In this document: positions 18,432 through 27,717 of the stretch, piece after piece
Position numbering within the stretch: the stretch's first letter is position 1
How the letters are laid out: each line of letters begins with the position of its first letter
Source: Skermanella pratensis
Lineage (GTDB): Bacteria > Pseudomonadota > Alphaproteobacteria > Azospirillales > Azospirillaceae
Length of the DNA stretch: 64,000 bases
Reading direction: 5' to 3'
NCBI RefSeq assembly: GCF_008843145.1
Contig: NZ_CP030265.1
Span: 4,084,501-4,148,500, forward strand
Notes under the pieces: model-generated
What the model was told of the DNA's origin: nothing
What the model saw: the letters and a program-made list of their open reading frames with translations, nothing else
Database searches by the model: none
Position numbers and translations under genes: made by a program

Positions 18432-19970
18432 ATGGCAGCCTTCGGTCGCGGACGGCGCAGCGGCGAGCGTTCGGTCAATATCTGGCCGGGCTGGGTCGAT
18501 GCCCTGTCCTCCCTGGTCATGGTCGTGATCTTCGTGCTGATGGTCTTCATCGTGGCACAGTTCTACCTGTCCAACACGCTGTCGAGCCGCGACCAGGCGC
18601 TGACCCGGCTGAACCGCCAGCTGTCCGAGCTGAGCGACCTGCTGTCGATGGAGCGTGAGGCCAATGCCGACCTGCGGGTGAACATCGCGCAGCTCTCCGC
18701 CGAACTTCAAAGCTCGACCGCCACCCGCGAGAGCCTGAGCGCGAGCCTCGCCGAGGCACAGGCCCGGCAGGACGAGCTGAACGCCCAGGTCTCCGCCCTG
18801 TCGCGCCGGGGCGAGCAGGCCAGCGGGGAGATCACCCAAGTCAGCCGCGACCTGGAGGACGCCTACAAGGTGATCGAGGCCGACCGGCAGAAGATCGAGG
18901 CGTCGCTGCGCGAGATCGCCAGCCTGCAGGCCGATATCCAGGCCCTCCGGGACGTCCGCGAGCGGCTGGAGGGCGAAGTCGCGGCGCTTACGGTCCTGTC
19001 CGAAAGCACCGAGGCCGAGCGCGCCCGGACCGCGGCGACGCTGGAGCGGACCGAAGCCGACCGCGCCCGGACCGCGGCGACGCTGGAGCGGACCGAAGCC
19101 GACCGCGCCCGGGCGACCGAGGAGCTTCGGCTGACCCGCGAGCAGCGCGAGGCGCTGATGGCCGAGCTGTCGGCCGTCCGCGACCGCTCGCAGCAGCTGG
19201 AGTCCCGGCTCAGCAGCGAGCAGGAGCGCACGGTGCTGGCGCAGCGCGAGATCGGGCAGCGGGAGACCCGGATCGAGGAGCTGGTCATCGCCCTCGACCA
19301 GACCCAGGCGGCCCTCGCCGGCGAGCAGAAGCTGACCGAGGAGGGCCGCGCGGAAGTGGCCATCCTGAATCAGCAGATCGCGGCGCTCCGCGACCAGCTC
19401 GCCCGCCTGACCGCGTCGCTGAATCTGGCGGAGTCCCAGAACCAGGAGCAGCAGACCCAGATTTCCGACCTCGGCCGCCGGCTGAACCTGGCGCTCGCCA
19501 GCAAGGTCGAGGAGCTGGCCCGCTACCGGTCGGAGTTCTTCGGGCGCCTGCGCGAGGTGCTGGGCAACCGGCAGGACATCCGCATCGTCGGCGACCGCTT
19601 CGTCTTCCAGTCCGAAGTGCTGTTCCCCAGCGGCTCCGCGACGCTGGAGGAAGGCGGCAAGGGCCAGCTCGCAAAACTGGCCGCGACCCTGCTGGACATC
19701 GCGAACCGCATCCCCCCGGGCGTCAACTGGATCCTCCGCGTGGACGGCCACACCGATCCGCGCCCGATCTCCAACGTCCAGTTCCCGTCCAACTGGGAGC
19801 TTTCGACGGCACGCGCGATCTCGGTCGTCAAGTTCCTGGTGGAACAGGGCATCCCGTCGGACAAGCTGGTGGCGGCCGGCTTCGGCGAGTACCAGCCGCT
19901 GGACCCGGGACGGAACGAGGACGCCTTCGCACGGAACCGGCGCATCGAGATGAAGCTGGACCAGCGCTGA
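18432..19970 (+). CDS. MotB-like protein: TM, long coiled coil, OmpA domain
   Basis: 512 residues. One N-terminal membrane helix (about 22-46) with Asp23 in WVDALSSLVMVV, in the position of the proton-binding Asp of MotB (YADFMTAMMA). A coiled coil of about 310 residues (50-365) follows, then an OmpA_C peptidoglycan-binding domain (about 385-512) with VLFPSGSATL, DGHTDPRPI and NWELSTARA. The coiled coil contains a perfect 14-residue duplication. The partner is the MotA/TolQ-like gene 37 bases upstream. It could span far further across the periplasm than MotB. Confidence 0.88.
   Translation: MAAFGRGRRSGERSVNIWPGWVDALSSLVMVVIFVLMVFIVAQFYLSNTLSSRDQALTRLNRQLSELSDLLSMEREANADLRVNIAQLSAELQSSTATRESLSASLAEAQARQDELNAQVSALSRRGEQASGEITQVSRDLEDAYKVIEADRQKIEASLREIASLQADIQALRDVRERLEGEVAALTVLSESTEAERARTAATLERTEADRARTAATLERTEADRARATEELRLTREQREALMAELSAVRDRSQQLESRLSSEQERTVLAQREIGQRETRIEELVIALDQTQAALAGEQKLTEEGRAEVAILNQQIAALRDQLARLTASLNLAESQNQEQQTQISDLGRRLNLALASKVEELARYRSEFFGRLREVLGNRQDIRIVGDRFVFQSEVLFPSGSATLEEGGKGQLAKLAATLLDIANRIPPGVNWILRVDGHTDPRPISNVQFPSNWELSTARAISVVKFLVEQGIPSDKLVAAGFGEYQPLDPGRNEDAFARNRRIEMKLDQR
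19021..19104 (+). repeat. Perfect 42-bp tandem duplication inside the MotB-like gene
   Basis: Two identical 42-base units (19021-19062, 19063-19104) encode the 14-residue unit RARTAATLERTEAD twice. Being in frame and two heptads long, it keeps the coiled-coil register. Identity at DNA level points to a recent event. Confidence 0.9.
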
Positions 19971-20116
19971 GGGGGGATGGCGGGCGGGTTCTTCAACTTT
20001 CCCAAAGGCTTGCACCGTATCACAGGATCGGCATGACGATCGGCGATTAGTGGTGCGCCATCAGCTCGAAGCCTTTATATTACAGGCCCTTATCAACATC
20101 CGAGATCGGCAGCGCC

Positions 20117-20622
20117 ATGACCGGCTTGATCGAGACGCCGGGCAGGATAGAGCCCTGCCTTCCCGATGAACTGCCTTTGCCGATGGTGAGTACAAGCTTC
20201 AGATGGCTGGGGCTGACGTGCCCCGGCAAGGCTCGCTGGACGGGCGGGGCAATCTGTCTCTGCGGGCGCTGCTCGGCTTCATCGAATGGTTCCTCAGGGC
20301 CAGCCTCGATCAGGTCGAGTTCATGGCCGCCCTGTTCGACCTCGACGGCCTCGGCGTCCGCCTTCGGGACTATGTCGCGGCGCGGGAGGGTCTGAGGGTC
20401 GAGGCGGCGCGCATCCTGGACGAGATCGTCCTGCGCGGTGAAATGGCAAGGGGCGACGCCGCGCGCGTTTCCGGCCTGAAGGAACGGACGGCGCGCGACC
20501 TGCTGGGTGCCCTTGTCGAGGATGGAATACTGGGGTCGGACACGCCCAAGGGGCCGGTCTCGCTCCGGTTCCCGGTTCACTCCGTCGAGATCCTGTTCCC
20601 CCGTCTGTTTCCGGCCGCGTGA
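20117..20622 (+). pseudogene. Fic-family protein, internally deleted
   Basis: The first frame carries a typical Fic-family opening, TPGRIEPCLPDELPL (from about 20132). A second frame (20203-20622) carries the typical C-terminal part: VPRQGSLDGRGNLS, the helix LDQVEFMAALFDL, then a winged-helix-like end with LKERTARDLLGALVEDGIL and TPKGPVSLRFP. The central Fic core, including the HPFxxGNGR AMPylation motif, is missing and the join is out of frame. This reads as a deletion remnant of a Fic AMP-transferase and cannot be active. Confidence 0.75.
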
Positions 20623-20649
20623 CGGCCGGGACGGTTTGACCAGGAAGTT

Positions 20650-21527
20650 TCAGGCGCAGAGGGCCAGGGCTTCCAGCGGAACCTCGCGCGCGACCAAGCC
20701 CAGGAGGGCTATGTCGATGATCGCGTTTATGGTTTCCGGCGCGCATCGGTCGGAAAGCGTGTCCATGAGATCGACCGCCGTCCACCGGACCAAGCCGGGC
20801 CGGCCAAGAGCCTCCAGGACATGGCTTTGCAGGTAGCGGAGGACGGGGTCGGAGATATCGCTGGCACAGCGACAGGAAGCTCCGGCGCGTCTGCACCAGG
20901 GCGAGGGTATGCCAATAATCGCCCCGGACGTCGCGGGCGGAGCCGAAGTCGAGCGTTTCGGCCCAGCAGGTCAGGTCGGTGAAGCGGTCGTGCAGCAAAG
21001 CCACCGTGCGCGGCAGGGGAAGCCGGTGGGCGACGGTCAAGGCTTCCTGGACGTCCTGGATATAGGCGTTGATCCCGGTCTCCAGGCGAACGTCATCGCT
21101 TTCGGCCATCCGGGCGGCGATCCAGTCGGCCAGCGCCCCGTCCAACACGTCGAACAGCGGATCGTCCTGGGGAAGGAAGCTGAACAGGCTGACTACGGTC
21201 TCGCTCGGGCTGGCCCGCTGATAGGGCCGCACCAGGGTATAGCCGCGCAGCAGCGAATCCAGTTCGCCGGCGGGTTCCGCGGCGAAGCCGGCCAAGGTGG
21301 GCGTTCCGCAAGTCCCAGATCTCATGGTCCGGAAGTTCGCTCGTAATCCAGCCGATACGGGCGACATGCTCCTGCCGGTACGGGAAAGGCCGGTGAAGCA
21401 ACTCGCAAACCAAGTTCCGGTCCCGCTCGACCGACGCGAGATCGACCGTGCGGCCATAACTTATTTCGTTCCCCGTTCCCGGTGAAGGCGACGGAAAGAA
21501 GTATCTGTTCAGGGTGGAGTCGATCAC
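20650..21527 (-). pseudogene. Frameshifted gene of unknown function
   Basis: Three successive frames join into one protein-like sequence of about 290 residues. Frame one starts MIDSTLNRYFFPSPSPGTG and reaches HEIWDLRNAH near 21300. Frame two runs LLRGYTLVRPYQRASPS through GDYWHTLALVQTRRSFLSLC near 20880. Frame three continues SDISDPVLRYLQSHVLEALG and ends APETINAIIDIALLGLV before a TGA at 20650-20652. Two frameshifts (about 21300 and 20870) break it. I do not recognise the family. It sits in a decaying island beside a broken Fic gene. Confidence 0.6.
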
Positions 21528-21818
21528 CGTCGGAGCACAGAAGGCATAGCCCCTATCATCTTAGGTTGTATTCAGGGATTCAAGAACATCTTTGACAGTA
21601 TAGACCATCAAGGCCACCGGGCTCGCCCGGACCGTTCCGCGCCACTCGGACGTTCCTTGCCAGAAGGTCCAAGTCATCGGGGAAGATGCCCTCGCCGATC
21701 CATCCCTCCAGATCCTCGATACGCGCGAGGCGCTGGGTCGTCTGAAGTCCCCTGATCGTCGCTTTCCGGTTCACACGCTGGAGCGGCGGCTGGGGATCGC
21801 GGCGGCAATCGGCTGACC
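21528..21818 (+). other. Intergenic stretch in the decaying island
   Basis: A 64-codon minus-strand frame (21580-21774, MNRKATIRGLQTTQRLARIE...) has fair composition, and its segment GWIGEGIFPDDLDLLARN looks protein-like. I cannot name a family. It may be the tail of another lost gene. Nothing else is recognised. Confidence 0.35.
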
Positions 21819-22166
21819 GTGCTGCAGGCCGTGGTCAGATATGTTTTGGTGGTGGATGAAGGGCGGAACCGGCAGGGGCTTCGGACGGTGCTGGGCCGGG
21901 TGGCGCCAGGGCAGGAGGACAAGATCAAGCCGACTATCGCCGAGTTGAACATCGCCGAGTTGAACATTGCCGAGGGCGAAGCGTGGAGGAAGCTGAAAGG
22001 CAAGGCCGAGATCCTGTTGCGCATGGTCCAGGGGCAGTTGGGCACTGTCCCGGCATCGGTCGAGTTGAAGGTGAAGGCGGCTCCGGTCACCGGTATCGGC
22101 GTCTGGATCGATGCCATGCTGGACGGCAGGTCCCTGGACGAGGTCTTTCCGGAGACCGCCCATTGA
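21819..22166 (+). pseudogene. C-terminal remnant of an Rpn-like (PD-D/EXK) protein
   Basis: The 115-residue frame VLQAVVRYVLVVDEGRNRQG...PGQEDKIKPTIAEL...LDEVFPETAH resembles the C-terminal part of Rpn-family recombination-promoting nuclease/transposase-like proteins common in Azospirillum relatives. The N-terminal nuclease domain is missing; the in-frame sequence upstream is not Rpn-like. A 15-base tandem repeat (ATCGCCGAGTTGAAC, from about 21938) duplicates IAELN. Family assignment is from memory of related sequences and is moderate. Confidence 0.5.
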
Positions 22167-22197
22167 TAGCCTGTTCGACTTGGCCTCGAAGCACAGT

Positions 22198-22216
22198 GTT
22201 GGGCCACGGACCCAAC
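22198..22216. repeat. GTTGGG/CCCAAC hairpin, REP-like
   Basis: GTTGGG at 22198-22203 and CCCAAC at 22211-22216 around a 7-base loop. It resembles the perfect palindrome at 5498-5519, suggesting two members of a dispersed palindromic repeat. Confidence 0.4.
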
Positions 22217-22289
22217 CTATGGGCTCCGTTATTATTTAGCTCTACAATCTTGCGTTTTGTGGGTTGGGTTCATGGCCTGACATTTACTC

Positions 22290-22298
22290 CGCGATCCC
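22290..22298. repeat. Left target-site duplication of the IS4-family element
   Basis: CGCGATCCC directly abuts the left inverted repeat and recurs at 23566-23574 beyond the right one. Nine bases fits the 9-12 bp range of IS4-family elements. Confidence 0.85.
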
Positions 22299-23565
22299 CT
22301 CAAGGATCCCCTCATTTTACACGATAGCGAAAGTTTCGGTGACCACACGTGACTGCTCCAGGAGATCGGCGTATCGTTCGGCGAGGGCGCGCAGCCTGTG
22401 TTCAGGCATGTTGGGGATGAGGTCGTAGAGCATACAGCCCTGGCGGAACAGGGAGTGAGTGCGGGTTTTGACGGTGTTGGACTTGAGATGGCGGTCCATG
22501 CCGAGGCTTTCGCCGGCGGCACCGAGCAGGGTGAGCAGAACGACAGCGAACGCATTGAGCAGCAATAGCCTATCGCGCCGTTGCGGGTCGGCAATGTGGA
22601 CCGCCGAGAGGCCCATGCCGAAGCGCAAGTCTTTGGTATCTCTGAAATTGGGCTCCACTCGCCACCGCTTCGAGTACAGCGCGATGATCTGCGGCGCGGT
22701 CGCGCCAGCGTCGCTGGCGGCCAGGCACCAGGGCTCCTTCATGGCCTTGGCGTGGGTGCACACGACGGCGCCAACCGGGCACTGCGCCTCGGTAACCACG
22801 GCATCGCGCAGCTTGCGCGCCCGGCCGCCTTGGCCGACCCACTCGGTCGCCGAACGGATCGTTCCGTCGGCAGCCCTGACCCTGGTGTTGCCTTTCAGCC
22901 GGATGACGTAGTCGAAGCCCAGGTCGGCGAGAAAACCGAACAGCTTGGTGTCGGCGAAGCCGCGGTCGGCCAGGAGGGTGACTTTGACGTCGTCGGGCAG
23001 CACCTCGGCCAGCCGGCGCACGGCGGCGTCTTCGTAGGCGTTGCGCGCGTCGCTCAGTTCGTCCTTGTGAACGCTGAGCCAGATCAGCGGCGTCGTCCGG
23101 CCATGGCGGGTCACCAGCTTGAGCGCCAGGGTGGCCTGCCCGTCGGCGTCAAAGTCGGTCCAGTCCATCGCCACCACGATGTCGGTGCGCGGGCCGACCA
23201 TTTCCGGAACCCAGCTGGCAAAAACATCCCAAGCCTCGATCCCAGGGTTGCTCAGCAGCCGGTCAACCTGCTTGACGGCATGCTTGGGCAGAAGGCCGCG
23301 TGCCTGAGCCAAAGACTTGCCGATCACGGCGACGCCCAGAGAGGCACCCGTCATTACCCCAAGGGTGGCGTTGGCAAGAGAGGCGATCCGCTTGGTATGA
23401 GTATCTTCATCAAGAACACTGTCGAGGAAGCTCCGAACATCCTTCACCTGCATTAAGCCGCGCTTCGATCCGTCGATCATCTTGCTCTACATAGCTGCCT
23501 CTGTTGAGCAATACTGCGATATCACGCAGGTGAATGCACTGCCTGAAAATGAGGGGATCCTTGAG
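22299..23565. mobile_element. Intact IS4-family insertion sequence, 1,267 bp
   Basis: Bounded by perfect 20-base inverted repeats, CTCAAGGATCCCCTCATTTT at 22299-22318 and its complement at 23546-23565, and by the 9-base direct repeat CGCGATCCC on each side. It carries one full-length transposase on the minus strand. Intact ends, intact gene and an exact target duplication indicate a recent insertion. It sits between the Rpn-like remnant and the sulfate transporter operon and does not visibly interrupt a gene. Confidence 0.92.
22317..23480 (-). CDS. IS4-family transposase
   Basis: 387-residue DDE transposase. Catalytic residues: Asp106 in MDWTDFD, Asp172 in LLADRGF, and Glu276 within the IS4 family signature Y269-x2-R272-x3-E276-x6-K283 (YSKRWRVEPNFRDTK). 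No frameshift or stop is present, so it should be active. The C-terminal stop lies inside the left inverted repeat region, as is usual for compact IS elements. ATG 23480 is used; an internal Met at 23453 is possible. Confidence 0.95.
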   Translation of the reverse strand: MIDGSKRGLMQVKDVRSFLDSVLDEDTHTKRIASLANATLGVMTGASLGVAVIGKSLAQARGLLPKHAVKQVDRLLSNPGIEAWDVFASWVPEMVGPRTDIVVAMDWTDFDADGQATLALKLVTRHGRTTPLIWLSVHKDELSDARNAYEDAAVRRLAEVLPDDVKVTLLADRGFADTKLFGFLADLGFDYVIRLKGNTRVRAADGTIRSATEWVGQGGRARKLRDAVVTEAQCPVGAVVCTHAKAMKEPWCLAASDAGATAPQIIALYSKRWRVEPNFRDTKDLRFGMGLSAVHIADPQRRDRLLLLNAFAVVLLTLLGAAGESLGMDRHLKSNTVKTRTHSLFRQGCMLYDLIPNMPEHRLRALAERYADLLEQSRVVTETFAIV

Positions 23566-23574
23566 CGCGATCCC
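23566..23574. repeat. Right target-site duplication of the IS4-family element
   Basis: CGCGATCCC, identical to 22290-22298, immediately outside the right inverted repeat. Confidence 0.85.
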
Positions 23575-23654
23575 CCAAGCTGCTGGAAGGCAAATTACAG
23601 GCCGTTCAAGTCAAACAGGCTTTGAGTTGCCCGTCGGACGTTCCCTGACAGCCT

Positions 23655-24704
23655 CTATCTCGGGAAAACGCGCGCGTTGTTGATCCGAAGCGCGCACCAG
23701 GCGCCGACGCTGAGGCTGAGGGCCGGCAGACGTTCGCGGCCGACTTCCACCTCCAGCACGTGGCCGGCATAGTCCAGCTCGACCCGGGCGTTCGGGCCGA
23801 TCTGGTGGATCAGGCGGACCTGGGCCGCCTCGGGACCCTCGCGGTCGATCGGCACAAGGTCGATCTCGTGGGGGCGGACGAAGCAGGTCGCGGCGCCGTG
23901 GGTGCCGTTCAGCCCGGGCACCCGGAGTTCGGCACCCTGGGTGGTCCGAGCAAGGCCGTTCTCGATCTCGCAATCGAAACGGTTGACCTGCCCCAGGAAG
24001 TCGCAGACGAAGGCCGAGGCCGGCTCGTCGTAGACCTGCGCGGGCGAGCCGATCTGCTCGATCCGGCCGTGATTCATCACCACGACCCGGTCGGCAAGCT
24101 CAAGCGCCTCCTCCTGGTCGTGGGTGACGAAGACGCTGGTTATATGCATCTCCTCGTGCAGGCGCCGAAGCCAGCGCCGCAGCTCCTTGCGGACCTTGGC
24201 GTCCAACGCGCCGAACGGCTCGTCCAGCAAAAGCACCTTGGGCTCGATCGCCAAGGCCCGGGCCAGGGCGACCCGCTGGCGCTGGCCGCCGGAAAGCTGG
24301 CTTGGGTAGCGGTCGGCCAGCCAGTCGAGCTGGACCATACGCAGAAGTTCGTTGACCCGCGCCGCGATGGCCGCATTGGTCTGACGGTCGGCGCGCGGCC
24401 GGACCCGCAGGCCGAAAGCCACGTTCTCGAACACGCTCATGTGCCGGAACAGCGCGTAGTGCTGGAACACGAAGCCGACCTCGCGGTCGCGCGGTGCGCG
24501 GCCCTGGGCGTCCTCGCCGTTCAGCCGGATCTCGCCGACATCGGCGAACTCAAGCCCGGCGATGATCCGCAGCAGGGTCGTCTTGCCCGACCCGGACGGC
24601 CCCAGAAGGGCCAGCAGCTCGCCATCGTGGACGGTAAGATCGACTCCGTCCAGGGCGGCGAAACTGCCGAAGTGCTTGGCGATGCCTCTGATCTCGATAC
24701 TCAT
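23655..24704 (-). CDS. cysA: Sulfate/thiosulfate ABC transporter ATPase CysA
   Basis: Energises sulfate uptake with CysT and CysW. 349 residues: Walker [15 protein letters not shown] near residue 34, Q-loop FVFQHYALF, signature [15 protein letters not shown] near 137, Walker [13 protein letters not shown], then a switch-His region and a C-terminal regulatory TOBE-like domain after about residue 240. Last gene of the minus-strand operon sbp-cysT-cysW-cysA, 31 bases after cysW. Confidence 0.95.
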   Translation of the reverse strand: MSIEIRGIAKHFGSFAALDGVDLTVHDGELLALLGPSGSGKTTLLRIIAGLEFADVGEIRLNGEDAQGRAPRDREVGFVFQHYALFRHMSVFENVAFGLRVRPRADRQTNAAIAARVNELLRMVQLDWLADRYPSQLSGGQRQRVALARALAIEPKVLLLDEPFGALDAKVRKELRRWLRRLHEEMHITSVFVTHDQEEALELADRVVVMNHGRIEQIGSPAQVYDEPASAFVCDFLGQVNRFDCEIENGLARTTQGAELRVPGLNGTHGAATCFVRPHEIDLVPIDREGPEAAQVRLIHQIGPNARVELDYAGHVLEVEVGRERLPALSLSVGAWCALRINNARVFPR

Positions 24705-24735
24705 GGCGGGTCATTTCCCCGTACGTGAAGCGCGG

Positions 24736-25644
24736 TCAACGGCGCGTCGCCGCGATCTGGTCGGCATGGCGCCATTCCAGCAGGCTCTTCACCACCAGGG
24801 TGACCAGGGCCAGCAGGGCCAGAAGCGACGCCACCGCGAAAGCTGCGACGAAGTTGTATTCGTTGTACAGAATTTCAACATGCAGCGGCATCGTGTTGGT
24901 CTCTCCCCGGATATGGCCGGACACGACGGAGACGGCGCCGAACTCGCCCATGGCGCGGGCGTTGCACAGCAGCACGCCGTAGAGCACGCCCCAGCGGATG
25001 TTGGGCAGCGTCACCCGCGTGAAGGTCTGCCAGCCGCTGGCACCCAGCACGCGCGCCGCCTCCTCCTCGTCCACGCCCTGTTCCTGCATCAGCGGGATCA
25101 ATTCGCGGGCGACGAAGGGGAAGGTCACGAAGATGGTGGCCAGCACGATGCCCGGCAGGGCGAAGATGACCTGGATGTCGTGCTCGCGCAGCCACGGCCC
25201 CATCAGTCCCTGGGCTCCGAACAGCAGCACGAACACCATGCCGGAGATCACCGGGGACACGGAGAACGGCAGGTCGATCAGGGTGATCAGCAGGCTCTTG
25301 CCGCGGAACTCGAACTTGGCGATGCACCAGGATGCCGCGATGCCGAACACGAGGTTCAGCGGCACCGCGATGCCGGCCGCCAGGAGCGTCAGCTTCATCG
25401 CCGAGACCGCGTCCGGCTCCACCAGGGCTTCGAGATAGGCGCCGAAGCCCTGGCGCAGCGCCTCGAAGAACACGGCCACCAGCGGGATCACCAGGAACAG
25501 CAGCAGGAAAAGCAGGGCGATGCCGATCAGGACGGCCTTGACCAGCGGCGACTCGCCCAGCGCCGGGCGCGGGATGCTGCGCTGCCCGGTCACGGGCGGC
25601 GTGCCGGCGGGCGGCGTGGTGGCGATGACGATTTCAGCCGGCAT
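24736..25644 (-). CDS. cysW: Sulfate ABC transporter permease CysW
   Basis: Inner-membrane permease subunit, 302 residues with about six membrane segments. The ABC-docking EAA loop is visible ([17 protein letters not shown]...TLPNIRWGV). [20 protein letters not shown] is typical of CysW. The ATG at 25644 overlaps the cysT stop by 11 bases, so translation is probably coupled. Confidence 0.94.
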   Translation of the reverse strand: MPAEIVIATTPPAGTPPVTGQRSIPRPALGESPLVKAVLIGIALLFLLLFLVIPLVAVFFEALRQGFGAYLEALVEPDAVSAMKLTLLAAGIAVPLNLVFGIAASWCIAKFEFRGKSLLITLIDLPFSVSPVISGMVFVLLFGAQGLMGPWLREHDIQVIFALPGIVLATIFVTFPFVARELIPLMQEQGVDEEEAARVLGASGWQTFTRVTLPNIRWGVLYGVLLCNARAMGEFGAVSVVSGHIRGETNTMPLHVEILYNEYNFVAAFAVASLLALLALVTLVVKSLLEWRHADQIAATRR

Positions 25645-26482
25645 GGCGCGCTCTCGTCCAATGCTGGAGCAGGTTGATCGCGAGCAGCAGGAAGAACGAC
25701 GCCACCAGCATCGCGGTCGCGATGGCGGTCGCTCCGGCATAATCGAACTGCTCGAGTTTGATGATGATCAGCAGGGGCACGATCTCCGACACGCCGGGCA
25801 GGTTGCCGGCGATGAAGATGACCGATCCGTACTCCCCCACGCCGCGGGCGAAAGCCAGCGTGAAGCCGGTCAGCAGGGCCGGCATGATCGCGGGGAAGAC
25901 GACGCGGCTGAAGATCTGCCAGCGGTTGGCGCCCAGGCTGGCCGCCGCCTCCTCGACCTCCGGCTCGGCGTCCTGGAGCACGGGCTGGACCGTGCGGACG
26001 ACGAACGGCAGGCCGATGAAGGTCAGCGCCACGACGATGCCCAGCGGCGTGAAGGCGACGCGGAACGGCAGGAACTGGCCGATCCAGCCGTTGCCGGCAT
26101 AGAGCGCCGTCAGCGCGATGCCGGCCACCGCCGTGGGCAGGGCGAACGGCAGGTCGACCAGCGCGTCGATCACCCTGCGGCCCGGGAACTGGTAGCGAAC
26201 CAGCACCCAGGCCACCAGCAGGCCGAACACGGTGTTGATCAGCGCCGCGGCCAGGGCGGTCAGGAACGTGACCCGGAAGGCGGCAATCACGCGGGGTTCC
26301 ATCAGCACCGCCCAGAGCCCGCCGAAGCCCAGCCCGGAAGCCTTGATGGCCAGTCCAGCCAGCGGGATCAGGACGACCAGGCTGAGATACGCGACCGTGA
26401 AGCCCAGCGTGATCCCGAAGCCGGGCAGGATGCTCGGCTTGCGGAAGCTATCCTGGAGGTTTCCTGCGACGAGGCCGGTCAT
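25634..26482 (-). CDS. cysT: Sulfate ABC transporter permease CysT
   Basis: 282-residue inner-membrane permease pairing with CysW. The EAA loop reads [17 protein letters not shown]...VFPAIMPAL, and [21 protein letters not shown] is characteristic of CysT (also named CysU). It begins 3 bases after the stop of the binding-protein gene and overlaps cysW, forming a tight operon. Confidence 0.94.
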   Translation of the reverse strand: MTGLVAGNLQDSFRKPSILPGFGITLGFTVAYLSLVVLIPLAGLAIKASGLGFGGLWAVLMEPRVIAAFRVTFLTALAAALINTVFGLLVAWVLVRYQFPGRRVIDALVDLPFALPTAVAGIALTALYAGNGWIGQFLPFRVAFTPLGIVVALTFIGLPFVVRTVQPVLQDAEPEVEEAAASLGANRWQIFSRVVFPAIMPALLTGFTLAFARGVGEYGSVIFIAGNLPGVSEIVPLLIIIKLEQFDYAGATAIATAMLVASFFLLLAINLLQHWTRARHAG

Positions 26483-26485
26483 GGT

Positions 26486-27526
26486 TCACTTGCCCGCAGC
26501 CGCGGAGACCTTGTCGAAGATGCCGCCATCGGAAAAATGCTTGTTCTGGGCCGAGGTCCAGCCGCCGAACTTCTGGTCGATGGTGAACAGCTTGACCTGG
26601 GCGAACTGGTCGGCATGCCGGGCCGCCACCTCGGCCAGGCGCGGCCGGTAGAAGTGCTTGGCGGCAAGTTCCTGACCCTCGGGCGAATAGAGCAGCTTCA
26701 GGTAGGCTTCGGCCGCCCGGCGGGTTTCCCGGCGGTCGACGACCTTGTCCACGACGGCGACCGACGGCTCGGCCAGGATGCTGAGCGAGGGAGTGACGAT
26801 GTCGAACTGGTCCGGTCCCAGTTCCTTGACCGCGAGGTAGGCCTCGTTTTCCCAGGCCAGCAGCACGTCCCCGATCTGGCGCTGGACGAAGGTGATGGTC
26901 GAGGCGCGGGCGCCGGTGTCAAGCACGGGAACGTTCTTGAACAGCGCCTGGACGAATTCCTGCGCCTTGGCCTCGTCGTTGCCGTACTTCTCCAGCGCGA
27001 AGCCCCAGGCGGCCAGATAGTTCCAGCGGGCGCCGCCGGACGTCTTGGGATTGGGCGTGATGACCTGCACGTCCGGCTTGACCAGGTCGTCCCAGTCCCG
27101 GATCTGCTTGGGATTGCCCTTGCGCACCAGGAACACGATGGTCGACGTGTAGGGTGCGCTGTTGTCGGGCAGCCGGCCCTGCCAGTCCTTGGCGATCAGG
27201 CCGGTCTCGGCGATGGCGTCGATGTCGTAGGCCAGTGCCAGGGTGACGACGTCGGCCTCAAGCCCGTCGATGACGGAGCGGGCCTGCTTGCCGGAGCCGC
27301 CGTGGGACTGCCGGATGGAGAACTTCTCCCCGTTGTTTTCAGCCGCCCAACGCTCGGCGAACAGCTTGTTGAACTCGACATAGAGTTCCCGGGTCGGGTC
27401 GTAAGACACGTTGAGGAGGGTCGAGGCGGCGAACGACGGCGCCGCTCCAAACCCGACCGCACCCAGGGTGACACCGGCCGCCAACATGAGGGTGGCGGCG
27501 CCGCGCGCGAAATTCCGGAACACCAT
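26486..27526 (-). CDS. sbp: Periplasmic sulfate-binding protein
   Basis: Captures sulfate or thiosulfate in the periplasm for CysTWA. 346 residues with a Sec signal peptide (about 1-29, cut near SFA-AS). Binding-fold segments: [40 protein letters not shown], and [22 protein letters not shown] 27526 is chosen because AGGAGAT lies just upstream; a longer frame to 27577 would mask the signal peptide. First gene of the operon. No CysB-type box was recognised in the 190 bases before it. Confidence 0.95.
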   Translation of the reverse strand: MVFRNFARGAATLMLAAGVTLGAVGFGAAPSFAASTLLNVSYDPTRELYVEFNKLFAERWAAENNGEKFSIRQSHGGSGKQARSVIDGLEADVVTLALAYDIDAIAETGLIAKDWQGRLPDNSAPYTSTIVFLVRKGNPKQIRDWDDLVKPDVQVITPNPKTSGGARWNYLAAWGFALEKYGNDEAKAQEFVQALFKNVPVLDTGARASTITFVQRQIGDVLLAWENEAYLAVKELGPDQFDIVTPSLSILAEPSVAVVDKVVDRRETRRAAEAYLKLLYSPEGQELAAKHFYRPRLAEVAARHADQFAQVKLFTIDQKFGGWTSAQNKHFSDGGIFDKVSAAAGK

Positions 27527-27717
27527 GGCACAAATCTCCTGGTATGGCTTCTCGGCCGAGATGTCGGGCCATTTCACACGATGGTTATACCTAAATCTCG
27601 ATCGATCTAGTGTAGATTACACACGCAATCGAGAAGCAGCCAAGCTGTTTTTTATGCGACGGGAGTCCAGCGGCAGGTCGGGTGCCGCTTCGCTCTATCC
27701 GACCTGCGGTGCCGGCA

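Noticed and set aside
16272-19970. Zorya (ZorAB) defence system
   Set aside because: No ZorC, ZorD or ZorE neighbours, and the MotB-like protein has a much longer coiled coil; upstream genes are housekeeping (efp, suhB).
19971-20116. tRNA search between the MotB-like gene and the Fic remnant
   Set aside because: No acceptor stem pairing, T-loop GTTCGA or anticodon arm could be assembled.
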